The notes below the pieces were generated by a model. It was given only the letters and a program-made list of their open reading frames with translations. It was not told the DNA's origin and did no database searches. The position numbers and the translations under genes are program-made. A stretch of DNA of 64,000 nt from Pelecanus crispus. Its lineage: Eukaryota; Chordata; Aves; Pelecaniformes; Pelecanidae. This document shows, one piece after another, positions 25,070 through 38,540 of the stretch (the first letter of the stretch is position 1; every line of letters begins with the position of its first letter). Where the stretch lies: NCBI RefSeq assembly GCF_030463565.1, contig NC_134643.1, positions 167,546,491 through 167,610,490 of the forward strand, written 5' to 3'.

Positions 25070-25910
25070 GATGAGTGGATTTCAAGAGATCACATAGGTC
25101 ATGCTGTCCTGTGGGGCAGTTTGAGTGCATCAGGGTAAGTCCTGATGGACATCTGCACAGCCGCTTCCTAAAGACCTCATGCGATGGAGGTGCCACATCA
25201 GCCCTAAGCAACCTATTCCTGTCTGTATTGTGTTTGAGGTTCAACTTGAATCTCCCTTTGTGTAGTTTGACCCTGTTACACCTTGTCCAGCTCGCTCAGG
25301 TTGTGAAGCTGCGTGTCCCCTTTTCAGCAGACTTCTAGGAACTTTAATAAAATCAGATTTTTCCCTTGGTCTTCTCCAGGATAGAAGTGCCATGAGCAAC
25401 ACTGACTAGACCTCTGATTGAACTGACATCTTCCCTGGATTTTTTCTGACTAGAGCATCCTTTTCCTGAAGCAGAGCATCCCAGACTGCACACAATACCT
25501 CAGCTGAGGCCTTCCGAGAGCTGAGTAGGTAGGACTCACCTTCTTGCCAGTGTAGGCTTCTGTTTGTACCTATCAGTATAACCTGGAACTTCTTTTTACT
25601 GCAAAACCATGGTGGAGTTAATTTGTATTAAGCTTGTGATCTGTAATTAGCCTCTCCCACCCAGCTCCTTCATGAAGAACTTTTGCACAGCTAGTTGCAT
25701 CTCATCCCAATTTTGTAAAGCTGATTATTCTTATCTAAGTGCAGTACCGTTCACTTGTCTTCACTGAATTACATCATAGTTTTCATACTATTTTTTCCCA
25801 ATTTGTCAAGACAATTTTGAATTCTAATTTTGTCCTCCAGTATACTTGCAGGTCCTTCTCAGCTTTGTATCATCCTCAGATCTAATATGCATCATCTGTT
25901 CCAACAGATG
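25070..25910 (-). mobile_element. Ancient CR1/L3-type LINE fragment, antisense orientation
   Basis: The plus strand reads as the reverse complement of a CR1/L3 3' region. Family-typical phrases appear in order: an AGCAACCTATTCCTGTCTGT block, a TTACACCTTGTCCAG block, a CAGACTGCACACAATACCTC block, then CAAGACAATTTTGAATTCTAATTTTGTCCTCC-like text and CAGCTTTGTATCATCCTCAG. It is far more decayed than the CR1 at 33.4 kb and has no octamer tail. Limits are approximate. Confidence 0.55.
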
Positions 25911-28900
25911 TAATACACCAATAAGTGACTGGTTGCTGGATTGTTCCCTAATCCAATAAGTATCTATTATCTTTACTGTTATTACATCAAAAACTAGATT
26001 TTAGCAAGTTCAGCAGCAGTGTATATCAGATACAGCTTAGAGGTGTCTGCTCTGTGACTGCAAAAAGTGATGGCAATGCAGAGTACAGAGATCTGAGCCA
26101 GCTAGCATAGATAGCACATAAATACTCAGTAAACTTGAAATAGTAATTAGTAGCATAATTTGCACTGTTCCATCTAATTCTCTAGGTAGTGGTTGTTTTT
26201 TTTCCTCAAGATATCTACAGAAACTTGCTGCCTGTTTAGATATGGCTGCACCGTTGATCATACCCCCACTGAAAAAAAAAATAATCATTTAAGTAAAAAT
26301 TGTGATGGCTCAGCTTTTTCATGGTCTGGGACATAAGTCACCTCAATAGCCACATCCCATCCAGGCAGCTGTTAGTAAAATCTAATTGTTTAATAAAAAA
26401 GCCTAATTAATAATACGTGTCACCATATAACTTTCTTATACTTACTTTTGCTTCCTAAAATTTGCATCGCTGGGTCATCAAATGTACTCTTGCATCAAAG
26501 CTACCAATTGCTTACAAATCAAATCCTTGATTTGCATCCACACAAAGGAAGTAAGATCCTGAAAAAGTCCAGAATTGTGTGTACTGCTGTCTTTGGATAA
26601 AGATGCAAGACTCCGGTGTAAATACACAGAGGCCACAGAGACCTGTGAGAGGCCTGTGGGAGACCCACCCAGAGTCTGAAGACCTGGGACCACAGTATTC
26701 AAAGCCCTGCTCTGAATCTCTGAATCTTGCTCCAAATCTGCTGGTTTTGGGGCCCAGAGCCACGCAGCAGTGCTTGTGCCCTGCTAAGGGAGTAAGCGGG
26801 TTTGCAGAGGTCCGGTGCCACGCAGGCACGGAGGTCTTTGGTTGGGCTTCTCGCTGGTGCAGGCATCCATCATTGCTCCTCAGCCTGGTGCGACGCAAGG
26901 ACACCTGAAGGCAGAGGCAAGTCTGCAGGCAGTATCTGCTGGAGGCTGCTCAGCTGATCCGTTGCTTTATGTCAGTCATTCCTTTAAGTTAAAAACATTT
27001 TAATGGGTCATTCTCAGTAGTTTCAGCTGGGAAGGCATCAGATAATATGCAGGTGGCAGATAACCTGTGGAGAGCACGTAAGTATCCAGGGAAGAATCGT
27101 GGAGATTGGTGGTCCAGAGAGACATCATCACGTGTGTAGCATGCAGCAAATGAGACCTGCTTGTTGGATGAGAGCTAGCAGTAAATCAATGCAAATCTGA
27201 GCTGGGAGAGCATGGGGTAAGGGGCATTTCTTCCCACGCAGCCCTGGTGTGGAGGGGTCTCCTGCAGTACCACCCTGTGGCTCTTGGCCTTCAGTGCCTA
27301 AATCACCTGTGAAGGTGGTTCAGGAGCCCCTAAGTCATTCAGGTGTTTGAAAAATGTCGTCCTGTACAGCTTTTCGGCTACAGTCTCTAATGGGATACAG
27401 GAGGGAATTTGTGTCCCTGAAGTAATTTAAAAGTTGTTTGGAACAAAACCCAGAAAATAACCATTTAGGTCTCCAAAACAATTCTTTACAAGAAGAAATA
27501 GCTGCAGTTTAATGTGGGAGGAAGAGAAACCAAGCCAGCAGTAGCTCCAGATCAAGCCACGAACAAATGTGCTACGTGTCAGATGGTGATATATCCAGAA
27601 AAGCGCTATACCTATATGTCTCCGCTGCGGTGTAGGTATGGCTGCCGCTCGTGTTAGGGCTAACTGCACATGTGGGGACGTGGCGATGCAGCCCGGCCTC
27701 TGTGTGTCCATCCGGGGGGGATGGGGGGGGTAAATGTGTGCCCCCCTGCTCCCCACAGGGCTATATTCAGCGGGTACCGGAGCTCCGTCTCATCTGAAGG
27801 CGAGGTGAGTGCGTATGTATGTTAGCTGTGGTTATATGTGTAACCACTGTGCTGGCATGCCCCACACCTGTTTCGGAGAAAATAATTTTCTATCAGATAA
27901 CCTTGTATCTCCCTCTGCGTAAAGAAAAATACGAGCAGCAAAAGTGACTGGTCACTGTGGCCCTGAAATGTTCTCTTTGCCATACAAATCAGCCACCACA
28001 TGTCTAGTTAAGGACTAGCTGCTAATAAAATACTCTTACAAGCAAAGTTTTTAAATTCTTGAAAGCGTGCTGGGAAAAAAAAATCGGTGTTGTATTTTAA
28101 AAAGTGATAATTCAATTTGCATATATTATGTAAGTACCTGTGTGTGTATACATGTAAGTGTATTCTCTCCCTGTGTGTGCCTATGTGTATGTAAACAGGT
28201 TCAAACCCCACTGAGTTTTATTTAAAACTCATCACAATCAAGAATTTTTAGATGGTTAATTCTTGCCTGTTTGAGCAGGAAATTATATTTTCTCATGTTC
28301 TAAATTAGATAGCTGTCCAGATAAAAATGATGATAATATAGCTAACACACGCACACGCGCACACAAAAAAACTATTTACAAAGAAAAGACAAAGCAGCGT
28401 GTTTTGGTTAAACAGACTATTTACAACTCTCTTTGCACTTTTTTATTTCCTTTATTTTGGTATTTTAGCTAGTGCCTAAGAAACGGATTGTCTCTGATGC
28501 TGATATATTGTTACACAGAGCCATTTGATTAGAGGAAGAAACATCTATTTAACAAGACGTAAAGGAAATAAAAGAGCAAGAACAGTTTTAGCTGCAGTAT
28601 TTTCCATGGCCTTGAAAACCTTCAGCCAGAGTCTCAGCTGCTATAAATTGGCATAAACTCCACTATCTTAAAGCTGTGTGTTGGTTTATGTGACCTGAGG
28701 AGATGACCTCTGGGATTTGTGGGACCACTGTATAAATACCAGAGCTTTCAACCTGCCAGGGTCAAACTAAATAATGCTTGTGGTCCAGTCCTGGCTCCGT
28801 GCTTATGTGTCGCTCCTGGATTTAAGCAGCATCGCGTGGAGCAGCAGAGGGGAGAAGGGAGCCTTCAGCAGCTCTGCACTTCTCCCCAGCAAAACCCCTG

Positions 28901-31900
28901 CCAGGGTGTTGCCATTTTCATCTTGCAGGTGAGGAAGCTGATGAAGAAAGAAGCTGTCCCCTCACTGCTGTGCTAAAAAACGCACTTTTTTTGTAGCCAA
29001 AACAAGCAATGGCAGAGCTTTTTAGTACTAAGTGAGGGGCAAACCCTGCTCCAGGGGAACCTCTGGCAGGACAAGAAAACTTTGTTGCTCCAAGCCCCTC
29101 ACTTGCCACTGGAGTGACGCAGAAGTCGGTGGAGAAAAGGGGAACGACAGCAACAACATTCATGTCCTCCAGAGGCTAAAACCGGAGGGGCGAGGTGCTG
29201 CTCCGCAGTGCTGCAGCACTCCCCTTGCGCCCACACGGATGCTTCATTCGTGTGAGGGCAAAACAAATTAAATGTTAGGCCCCCATCAGCTCTCACTGTG
29301 CAACCATACCCATCTGCAGCGGGTGGGTAGATGGACACGCCGGGACTAGAGTGGGCGAACTAAATTGTTAGGAATGTAAATGCCTGAGGAATGGCGGTTT
29401 TTAATTTTTATTTTTCCCCTGAAATAAAAGAGGCAGCGATGAACCCAAACCTTGGGAGCTGAGGATCGGCAAAAGGTGCCGATCCAAGCTTTATCCAGAG
29501 GAAAAAGGCAGCAGTCTGTGAGGTGCCAGGGATGCTCCCAGCAGCAGCAGCGGAGCACGGAGCAATTCTTCCCCGTGGCAGGCACAGCGGGCTTGCTGTA
29601 CTAGCAGGCGTAGCTGGCAGGCCGCTATCATCATAAACCTCCAGCTATTTTCATTTCATCAAAACAAATGCAAACTCCTAAACGGGTACAAAATGCTCTG
29701 AAAGGGTCTTGGGCTTTTCCTAACATGGGAAAGGCGCAGCGAGCCAAGCCCCATGTCTCGTGCCCGCATGGGGAGGGGGTGCAGAGGGACACCAGGAAGG
29801 GCTGAGGAGCTTTTGCTGGGGGGCTTGCTTGGAGCTGGGTGAACAGCCGAAGACATGAGCCTGTGTCACTAGCATTCAGGTAGCAGGACGGCTGCAGGGT
29901 TGAGGGCCTAAGGCACACAAATCCAGCGGGATCTCTCTTCTGACGGGGCAGGAGCTTTGGTAGCACCTTGGCTGCCAGTGGCAGCGGAGCAGATGCCATC
30001 AATGGCCAAGGGAAGTTGAGGGCAGAAGCAGGCAGGCAGAAGTTGCCAGCAAGCCTTGTCTCACCTCAGCTGCCTCCATGGTCTGTAGGTGTCCCACGGG
30101 AGCTAATCAACCTTGCAGGCCCCCAGCCTTCTTAAATTTACTGATTTAAAAATAGCCTCAGGCTCCTTCAGGGGCTGCAGCTGAGGAGACTCCCTCATAA
30201 CCTGGCTGGCTGAACGGGCTGTGTAAAACCCACCTGGTCCGCAGGGGACATTTTCCAAGTGTGATAGAAATAGACATTTCTACATTTCTGTCTTTGCTTG
30301 TGTTCCGATTCCCCCGTGTTTTGCAAGAAGGAAACATGGCAGAAGGGGATGGCTCCAGGGCAGCCAGCGCTGGCATCCACCAGAGATTTGGCAGAAGAAA
30401 TCCCAACAAGGAGAAGCAAACAGGACTTAACTACAGAGGCCACAGGCTTTCCTTCTTCATACTTAATAGCTTCTTAGAGGGGTCCTGCTACTGCCGATGC
30501 CAAAGGTTAGGGGACTTTGGGTTTTATTTTGAACAGTGGTATTATTTTGCATGTGCAGGGACAGGACAGCTGGTGAGGCCTATAGGATTTTGCCATAGGG
30601 ATGTGCTGGACTGCTCAGGATGAAGGGGCATCCCCCGGGCTGTGCCTCTGAGTCCTCTCCTCTGGGCCCTCCCATTGCCTCCAGCTCTGCCAGGAGGCTG
30701 CAGGACGTTCCTACAGTAAATCTAGTAATATGGCTGGTGGACAAAGCTGCTCTCTTTTACTCAGGCACCTGAGAGGACCTTCAATGGCTTGTCCACAGTT
30801 AACTTGGTTATCCATGTGGTGATTGCCACAGACAGACACCTTGGGATCCTGAAAAAAACCATTATGCTTCCATTTCCAACAGCCAGGGCTCTTTTCACTG
30901 CAGAGCAGCTACCAGCAGCTCCTGCAGAGCACGAGCACACGGGCAGTCTCCATAAATCCTCACACTAGCTTATCCTAATACCATGCACAAGTAACCCAGC
31001 CGAAGTTTACTCCTTTCAGCTGTGCATCCAGCTCCAGTAATAAGTTTCTAATCCCAACGAAGCCCAGCTGCTGCAGGTCTGGCTGCTGAGGAGCCCCAGC
31101 ACAAACTCCGGCCGGTTCGATGGGCAATCGGCCCCGTTAATGGGAGCTCCTGACACCATGACACTGCAGCACACATTTCTAGATAAAATTCACGTTGGGA
31201 CATGTTTCTGTCGCTGGGCAAACTAAATCCAAGTTCTAAAAATACCACATCTTATCAGGGCTGTTTTCTTTTATCAGTTTTATTGCAAATTGGCTCAAGC
31301 GTATGGACTCCTGGAGCATGAAGCCACATCCAGCTACATCTTAGAAAGAAGCTAAAAAATAAAGGAGAGGCAGCTGTTTCTCTCTGCAGTATTTGTGAGG
31401 TAATAATAGTAACAATAAAGGGAAGTAAAATAGAGCAGTTTCATTGTGATATTTTCAAAAAAGTAAGGATTCAATTGAGTATAAAATGATCATTGATTTT
31501 AGGCACTTTGATGGACTAATGTTTGATTCTAACGGAGTCATTTTCTGAGAAGAGCAGAAGAAATCTGTGTCAAGAGGAAACAACCCTCACTTTGTATAGA
31601 GAGGTGCTGCTGAGTAGCATTGCCAGAGTCCTTTATTTAAATAGGAATAATTATATTGCACAGGAAACTTGGATTTGAAAACAGTTCCTCTGATAATTAC
31701 TCCTGAAGAGGAATGTATCTGTTGCTTTTACCAAAGCCTGAAGACCGGTCTCTTCATTATGGCTAAAATTAAAGCAAAGGGAGAGGAAACAAACAAGAAA
31801 GGACATAAAACTCCCAATGCCAGGTCCAAAAAAAAGTCCTTTCCACCAAGAAGTGGTGAAACATCTTTTAGAGTGAGCATCTGATGTAGATGGAGATGAG

Positions 31901-33426
31901 AGGCAAGTAAGACAATAATTATGCCGCACTTGGTTTCCACTTGGAAAGGAATTCCTACTGGCTCCTCGCCGTACAATGTCCCCTCACTGCTCTACACCTT
32001 CTGCTTTCCATTGGGTTTCCACCATGCCCGCAAGCTCTCATCAAAACCTTTCCTATGGACAGCATTCACTGTGAAAAACTGGAAAATTTCTCTGGCCAAA
32101 TAATGGTAAGCAGAGAGTTGCTTCTGCTGCTGAAGTGGGGTTTGTTTGCAGTCAGCCTGGATTGCAGCCTGCCCTCCATCCTCTCCCTGACCTTAAAATG
32201 TTGGACGGAGCGGGCAAGGCACTGCCTGCATGAAAGTCAGATCCTCTCCAGGAAGGTTTAGACCACTCTACCTCCCACGCAAAGCAAATCTGTAATTAAA
32301 CGATGCTTTAAATGCTCAGACTGTTGTGGTTTCCCGCTTTCCCACTTTAGTTATGAAAATGAAGACCATCTGGTCAGTCTCACTGGAAGTGACTGTCACA
32401 CAGGCTTTCATAAGCTTGCAAGGAACTTCTCTGCGTGGTCACGAGCAGCGTGGCTCTTAATTTGGATCCAAGGGTCTCCTAAGGAAGGCCAGCAGAATCA
32501 AGTGGGTGAAGATAAAAGCGTCTGCACACAGATTAAACCAGGACTGACTGATACCATAAGTAGCACGAGGACATTTTCCCCCTGAAGTTTCTCTAAGCAT
32601 TAAAGGATTTGTATTAATGTGCATGTGCAGCGGTGGGGAAAGATATTTGATTACGGCAGAACAGGTCACTTACAAATCATCTCCTCGCCTTTCAGGCAGC
32701 ATGCTCAATCCGTGCTGGCAAGAGAAATCCGTTCATTGCAACTAATGGGCCTAAATGACCCATTAAAGCGCTGCAATGGTGCAAGGACCAAAAATGTGCT
32801 CCTCAACCACATGACGGTAAAAAAGCCTATGTCATTTCTAGAATGAAAGGAAGAAAAGAGGAAGAAGATGCTTTAAAAAAACAACCACCCTCAGACAAAA
32901 ATAAAGGCGCAGAAGCTGGCAGGCAGCATGGGGTTCCTGCAGTTCACATACGCTCAGAAGAGCAGCTCAGGTGAAAGCCAGAGCACGAAGGATGTGGCTC
33001 TCTGGGGGCAGGAACAGGGATGCACAGCACCTCGCCGTGTGCCCCAGCTCGATGGAGGAGGGGGTCACCCTCGGCATCTCTGTAGACAGCCGGGCTGGGA
33101 AGGCTCCAGAAGAGGCAATCCTGCCAAGAAGTTGAATGTTGTTGCCCTCTGGCAAAGCCTCAGTCGCTCGCTCTCCATTTGCTTATACAGGAAGCCTGGG
33201 GCTGAATGCAAAAAGCATGAATTTTGTGTGGTAAAAGCATACTTCTGCTGTGTTCTGCCTGCGCACAGAATAGGATGTTCAGAAGAAAACTATTGCCACT
33301 GTTTAGGCAATCCATATATATATACTGTGCTACATCTGGCAAATAGAGTGGCTGCAAGTAAGGAAGTGCAGAGCTGGATGACAATTTCATGTAATTTGGT
33401 TTCATTTGCCTTACAGGCTCTCTGTA

Positions 33427-33800
33427 TAGAATTATAGAATCATAGAATGGTTTGGGTTGGAAGGGACCTTTAAAGGTCATCTAGTCCAACCTCCCTGCAA
33501 TGAGCAGGGACATCGTCAACCAGATCAGGTTGCTCAGAGCCCCGTCCAACCTGACCTTGAATGTTTCCAGCGATGGGGCATCTACCACCTCTCTGGGCAA
33601 CCTGTTCCAGTCTTTCCCACCCTTGTTGTAAAAAATGTCTTCCTTATATCTAGGCTAAATGTACCCTCTTTTAGTTTAAAACCATTACCCCTTGTCCTGT
33701 CACAACAGGCCCTGCTAAAAAGTCTGTCCCCATCTTTCTTATAAGTCCCCTTCAAGTATTGAAAGGCCACAATCAGGTCTTCCCGGAGCCTTCTCAACTA
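33427..33800 (-). mobile_element. CR1 LINE, 5'-truncated 3' end
   Basis: This is a classic avian CR1 tail in reverse orientation. The octamer end (ATTCTATG repeats on the minus strand) is at 33430-33450, followed by the GGTTTGGGTTGGAAGGGACC block, the CCACCTCTCTGGGCAACCTG block and the CCCTTGTCCTGTCACAACAG block. The minus-strand frame retains a decayed ORF2 C-terminus (a DRTRGNGFKL-like motif at about 33.70 kb, then SLDIRKTFF). Like most bird CR1s it is severely 5'-truncated, to about 375 bp. Confidence 0.93.
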
Positions 33801-34587
33801 CAAATAAAATTGGACTTGAAGAAGTTCAGCCTCTTCCGTCATCCAATTAACGGGAAATAAAAGTCCATAGGCCACAGGAGGGGTTGCCAGTGTGCTTCTA
33901 CTGTCACCTGTAAGCACTTACCATGGACTCTGAGACAACAGCTGAGGAATGGTCAGTGCCATCAGCCCAGCGACTTCTCCAGCAATTGGTCTTGGCAAGT
34001 TCACACTCATGGAGGAGGGCACCAATTCTTTATTAGAAGAGTTCAACCTCATTTATTTCCTCTAGAATGAGTATAAAGGTATCACTTTTAAGGTCAATAG
34101 AAAGGGAAAATGCATTCTGTCACATCCTGTAGTTAGAAAGCCTACTGAAATCTGCTCAAGGCTGATCACTTTTTTTCCATGAGAGTCCTTGTTCACTTGT
34201 GCTTGCTTACGTAGCTTTTCTTTTGACGTATTCAGCTTGAGGAAGGACACAAAGCAGGACTCTTGCATTTCACCATTTATCTTAAGCCTGGAAATGAATG
34301 TGTAGGCTCTACCTAACACCTGTCCAAGGACAGCTTGTTATCAAGCCTTACAGACAGAGAAATTAAAGCAACACAACTACATTGGACAGAGTAGGGTACA
34401 ATTGTTTCACATGAAACATTTAAACAGAATGATTTATTTGCATATAGGGACAGTTCATCCCATTGCAACTGCCTTCAGATTAAGTTACACTGATAACATC
34501 ACACCTTCATTGGCATAATAATTGAATAAAGCCTATGTGAAGATTAAGCCTGAAGAAATTATATTACATGCCAAAGGTTTACCATAT

Positions 34588-34728
34588 GCTGGGTTAGCTC
34601 AGTTGGCTAGAACATGGTGCTAATAATGCCAAGTTCACAGGTTCAATCCCTGCTTACTGCAGGGGGGTTGGGCTCGATGATCTCTCAAGGTCCCTTCCAA
34701 CCCAAAGCATTCTATGATTCTATGATTT
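34588..34728 (+). mobile_element. tRNA-Ile-derived SINE with CR1-like tail (TguSINE1-like)
   Basis: The 5' head (about 34588-34662) resembles tRNA-Ile(AAT), with an A-box TTAGCTCAGTTGG (34594-34606), the anticodon-arm text GTGCTAATAATGCC and a B-box GGTTCAATCC (34640-34649). The acceptor stem is not preserved. The 3' part reads GGGCTCGATGATCTCTCAAGGTCCC-like sequence and ends in two ATTCTATG octamers, the CR1 terminal signature, so it was mobilised by CR1 machinery. This structure matches the passerine SINE family TguSINE1 as I know it. It is not a functional tRNA gene. Confidence 0.85.
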
Positions 34729-37700
34729 CTCTCTTCATTCCTCCCTAAACATGGTGAGAGATAAGAACATCTTGAACTCACCAAATCTGTAAAATTGGTG
34801 TTGCCAGTTTTTATGACTTTCTTAAGAATTTTATGAACTGCTCTTTAACTTTACCTCCATGAGCACATGGAAAACATTTCTAGGCATCATGGTAGCAGAG
34901 AAAAAGCTTAAATATGCAAGCTGAATGTACTCCAAGTACCTACAGAGAAGAACAGGGTTTTTAACTACTAGACCATTTAAGCCAATCTCATGATTTTGTC
35001 ATTTCTTGTGCACGATGGTGTTTTAAAATCCATCAAAACCATTGTTATGATTGACGGTCCCTTGTGAAAACAGGTGGGGTTCATTGACTGAACTCATTTG
35101 AGGTGTTGTAGAGCATCTGAGACACCTGCATGGGGCTGGCAGACTTAAGATACCCACCCAGACCTGTGCTGCTCCACAGCAGCAGCTTTAGGCCAAGTGG
35201 GTACCCTGCAGTGTCTGAAACGATACGTGACAGCTACAGAGAGAAAGCTGGATCCCACCCTAACAGCTTTCCAAGTGTGAAAAACTCGCTTGCAGTCCTG
35301 AGCTGTGCTGTCAGCTACCCACTTCAGCATCTCTGAATGTGCTCCGCTGGCGTTCAGCGTGGTGACTACAACCATAAAACAAGGAAATAAAAGCATTTCC
35401 TCCCTCTGTCCCTCCGTGAAAAGGGGAACCATTCGTGGCAAATGTAAACACAGCGCAGGTTTAGCATCGGCACGAACCTGCCTGACCATCCCTTCCTACA
35501 AGGTGAACCTTACACCATTGTGGTTGCCCTCATCACCACCACATTCCGGCATCTATTTGGTCCGGTGACCCTCTGAGGAACCACCCACCACGCAGGCTAC
35601 ACCCTGACTGTTTTGTGACAATTAGACTAAGGAGGACACTCACCAGAATTTGTTTTTCTTAAAAGCAGCATCCAAATCCAGCTCTTTGAAGATGAGAGGA
35701 GCAGGGCGTCTTTCCTGTAGTGATTTTCCTAAATCATAAAGCCAAGTGTATTTTCCTCACTCTGTAAGAAGCTTTGGTGGAAATAATGCAACTACAACAC
35801 AACATTGCATAAGCAGCTCACACCAGTATCTTCCTTTCACATTTCTCAGTGTTTTTTTTTTTTTTCCCCTGCTACAGCAGAAGGTATTTTCATGTAATGA
35901 AACATGTGATTTATTTCCTACAATTTCTATGGTTTCTATAATTACAGAATTAGAAGAATTTAGAAGACATTTCTGTAATTTATTCATTCACAGATAATCT
36001 AACCATATATTCTATACCTATCACTATTTGCTCGAATACAATACATTACATCCAGCAATAGTAACTGGTTTAATGCAACAGCTGAGCTGGTATTGCCCTC
36101 ACACACACTCCCAAATCCAGCAATAAAAATCATCTTGACCCATGCAAAAAGCCTCCAGAACTGCCAATTAGATGACATTAAAAAGGCAGGTTACTCGACA
36201 AAAGGCTTGGCTAGAGAAATATCTGCAGGCATAAAGATCATGGTATGCATATGATCAGATGCCAAAGAAAGTTTTCAGCCATTCCAGGAAAGGCACTTTT
36301 TTGGGTCCCGTGAATTCATGCAATTAATGCCACTAGCAGAAGCCTCAATGCCCACACTGTCAAGAGGCCTTGCCCACAAGTCCTTTTTTCCATCATCACC
36401 CACAGTACAGAAATGTTGGGCTGTTCCTAAGCTCTCTTCTGGAGTGAAACAACTCTTCCTGAAACAAAACCCAGCTGCTGTTTCGGTAACTTGCTGAACA
36501 GACACTCCCAAAATGCAGCATGGACAAGGCTGAACCAGTTTTGGCTTCCTTTGCTGTACACAAACATGCAAAGTTATCCCAGCAGGCTCTGATCCCTCAA
36601 ATGTCACATCCCCTTTTGTTTCATCCTATTAATTCCAGTGGGCTGCAGAAAAACCCACCCAGCCCTTGGATGACTTCAGACTTTTGAACTGAAAACCAAG
36701 CAAAACATACTGAAAACAATAATTATGCCTTATGGTCATGGCTACACTACATGGGGCCAGAGGAGATACACAGCCAAACGCCGTGAGCGTGGACCTGGCC
36801 GGTCTGCTGGAGAGAAGGCTGATGTTGAGCAACGCGATGCTGCTGCAGCGCTTGGCCTGGGGCGAGGGATGCTCCCTGCGGGGGAGCCGCCTTTGGCACC
36901 AAAGCTGTGGCCACCGTCTGCCCATGAGGACGCGTGTGGCGGGGAGAACGCCAAAGGTTTCTGAAGCCTCTTCTCTAGGAGGCGCTTGCTTCATTTTGGA
37001 AAAGCTGATGCTATCTGAAGGGGGTACGCTCTGCACGCGGAGGTGTACGGAGATTGCTGGTTTGGTGTGGCTCCTGAAAGCTCAGGGCTCCCACGAGGGC
37101 TTCACCACTGCCAAAAAAGTGCCAAAGTTGACAAGAAACAAAGCAGCTTTTAGACAAGAAAATCGACATGTCCTGACCTTTCTTGGCAGCTGACAACTGT
37201 CCAGGGTGGGGTTTAACATAAGACAGTGTGAAGAGAGAGGGTTTCTACTCCCGAATCATTAGGAGCTGAATCTGAATCATTTGCTGCTTCTGCTCGACAG
37301 TGCCCTTGCAGCCCTCTAATGCTGCAGTCCTTCTCTGTCCCTGCAAGTCATCCCCGTACCTCCTCTCCATCCCACACGTTGGTTCTCGGCAGGCTTCTGG
37401 CTCGGTACGTTTGGGGTGATACATCCAAATGGGCTGGTCAACCTGGTGGTTTTCCACATCACTTGTGACCTTGGGCTCCTCTCAAACCAGCCCCGTGCTG
37501 ATGCTATGTATACAACTCTATGACACAAACTCTTCTTGATCCTGCAGGGGTTGTATTTCCTTTCTTTAAAGCATTTAAAAAGATAGATCAGAGAAGATCG
37601 CTTGAAGAAACCATGGAGCTGCAAGGCAGAGGTTTTAATCCCTCCTCTGCCACTAGCTTGCCGTGCGATCTCTGCCCTTGGGCACGCAACTCCTCTGCGA

Positions 37701-38219
37701 CGCTGCTCTCCCCAGAGGTAGACAGACAACGGGGATTATTGGCTGGTGTAACACTCTCCGAGACGTAGGCAAGAAAAGAGGATGCAGAGGATGCGCCGGC
37801 GAAAAAAATCCCCTAACGGTGAGGCATCTGCGAGCCACACCGCTGAGATAACCGCTGCCTGCCTGCACGCCAGCGGCACGGGCAGGCAGAAAGGGCACGA
37901 AATGACTGACTGCGGCTAAAGCCGTGCAGCGCGGCGTCCTCGGCACACCGTCTCCAGCATGAGAAGGGTACGCGCTTCCTCATACAGCGTCTGCGCGTGC
38001 CCCGAACCAGGGGACTGCACTTAAGGATTTGTTACTTGAACATGCAAACTAAGGGAAAAAAAAAAAAAAAGAATAAAATAGAATTTTAAAAAAATTATAT
38101 ACTTGTTAAAGACTCCTCCACTTTCCTTTGACTATTTTCGTTACCCCAGGCCCCTCTTCCCAGAGCCGCGCCACAAGAAAGGATCGCCCCGACTCCGCTC
38201 TCATTTTAAAATGCTTCTT

Positions 38220-38225
38220 TTTATT
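38220..38225 (-). terminator. MBNL2: Candidate distal poly(A) signal of MBNL2
   Basis: TTTATT on plus is AATAAA on the transcript strand. Sequence below it becomes GC-rich, consistent with the end of the transcribed 3' UTR. Predicted cleavage is at about 38195-38210. Confidence 0.4.
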
Positions 38226-38534
38226 TCAGTGGTTGTACATTGGGTGAATGAATTTAACGTCACAACAGAAATAGAATGGCTATTTAACAGACCACTAGTA
38301 GTTATATGCTGAAAAAGAGTGAATGGAGGGGTTCTTTTAACTGTTACCGAAATATTCATCATACGCGTCGTCAATTAGGCTGGATGAGAGAGGCAAACAA
38401 AAAGGTATTTTGGTGAGGTGCTGTATCCTTTGAAGAAAAGAAACACTGAGACATCTCAAGTAACTTGAAACTGTGTCCCAGCTACAGTATTCACTGTCTC
38501 TGTGTTGGCCCATCTCATGGTTCTTTCAGGGGGT

Positions 38535-38540
38535 TTTATT
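38535..38540 (-). terminator. MBNL2: Candidate alternative poly(A) signal of MBNL2
   Basis: AATAAA on the minus strand, in the context CAAATAAAACC, about 315 nt upstream of the distal candidate. Another AATAAA is at 39980-39985. Several MBNL2 3' ends are plausible. Confidence 0.35.

Larger units (their letters stand above)
16743..38199. other. Intergenic region between RAP2A and MBNL2
   Basis: About 21 kb separates the RAP2A promoter from the 3' end of MBNL2. I find no coding exon: the open frames are short, mutually overlapping and without domains. It holds old CR1/L3 fossils (about 17.85-18.76 kb and 25.07-25.91 kb), a younger CR1 tail (33427-33800), a tRNA-derived SINE (34588-34728), a (GT)7 run and a 25-bp tandem duplication (24641-24690). 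AT-rich, repeat-free blocks near 21.8-22.8 kb and 31.26-31.56 kb look like possible conserved enhancers, but this cannot be judged without alignment. The stretches 36.7-37.2 kb and 37.6-38.0 kb are locally GC-rich. Confidence 0.75.

Noticed and set aside
32928..33437. A 169-codon plus-strand open frame as a gene
   Set aside because: No recognisable domain, it runs into the CR1 tail, it has overlapping antisense frames and no splice context is convincing.
34588..34662. A functional tRNA-Ile gene
   Set aside because: The acceptor stem is not formed, the D and T arms carry substitutions and the sequence runs into a CR1 tail, so it is a SINE head.
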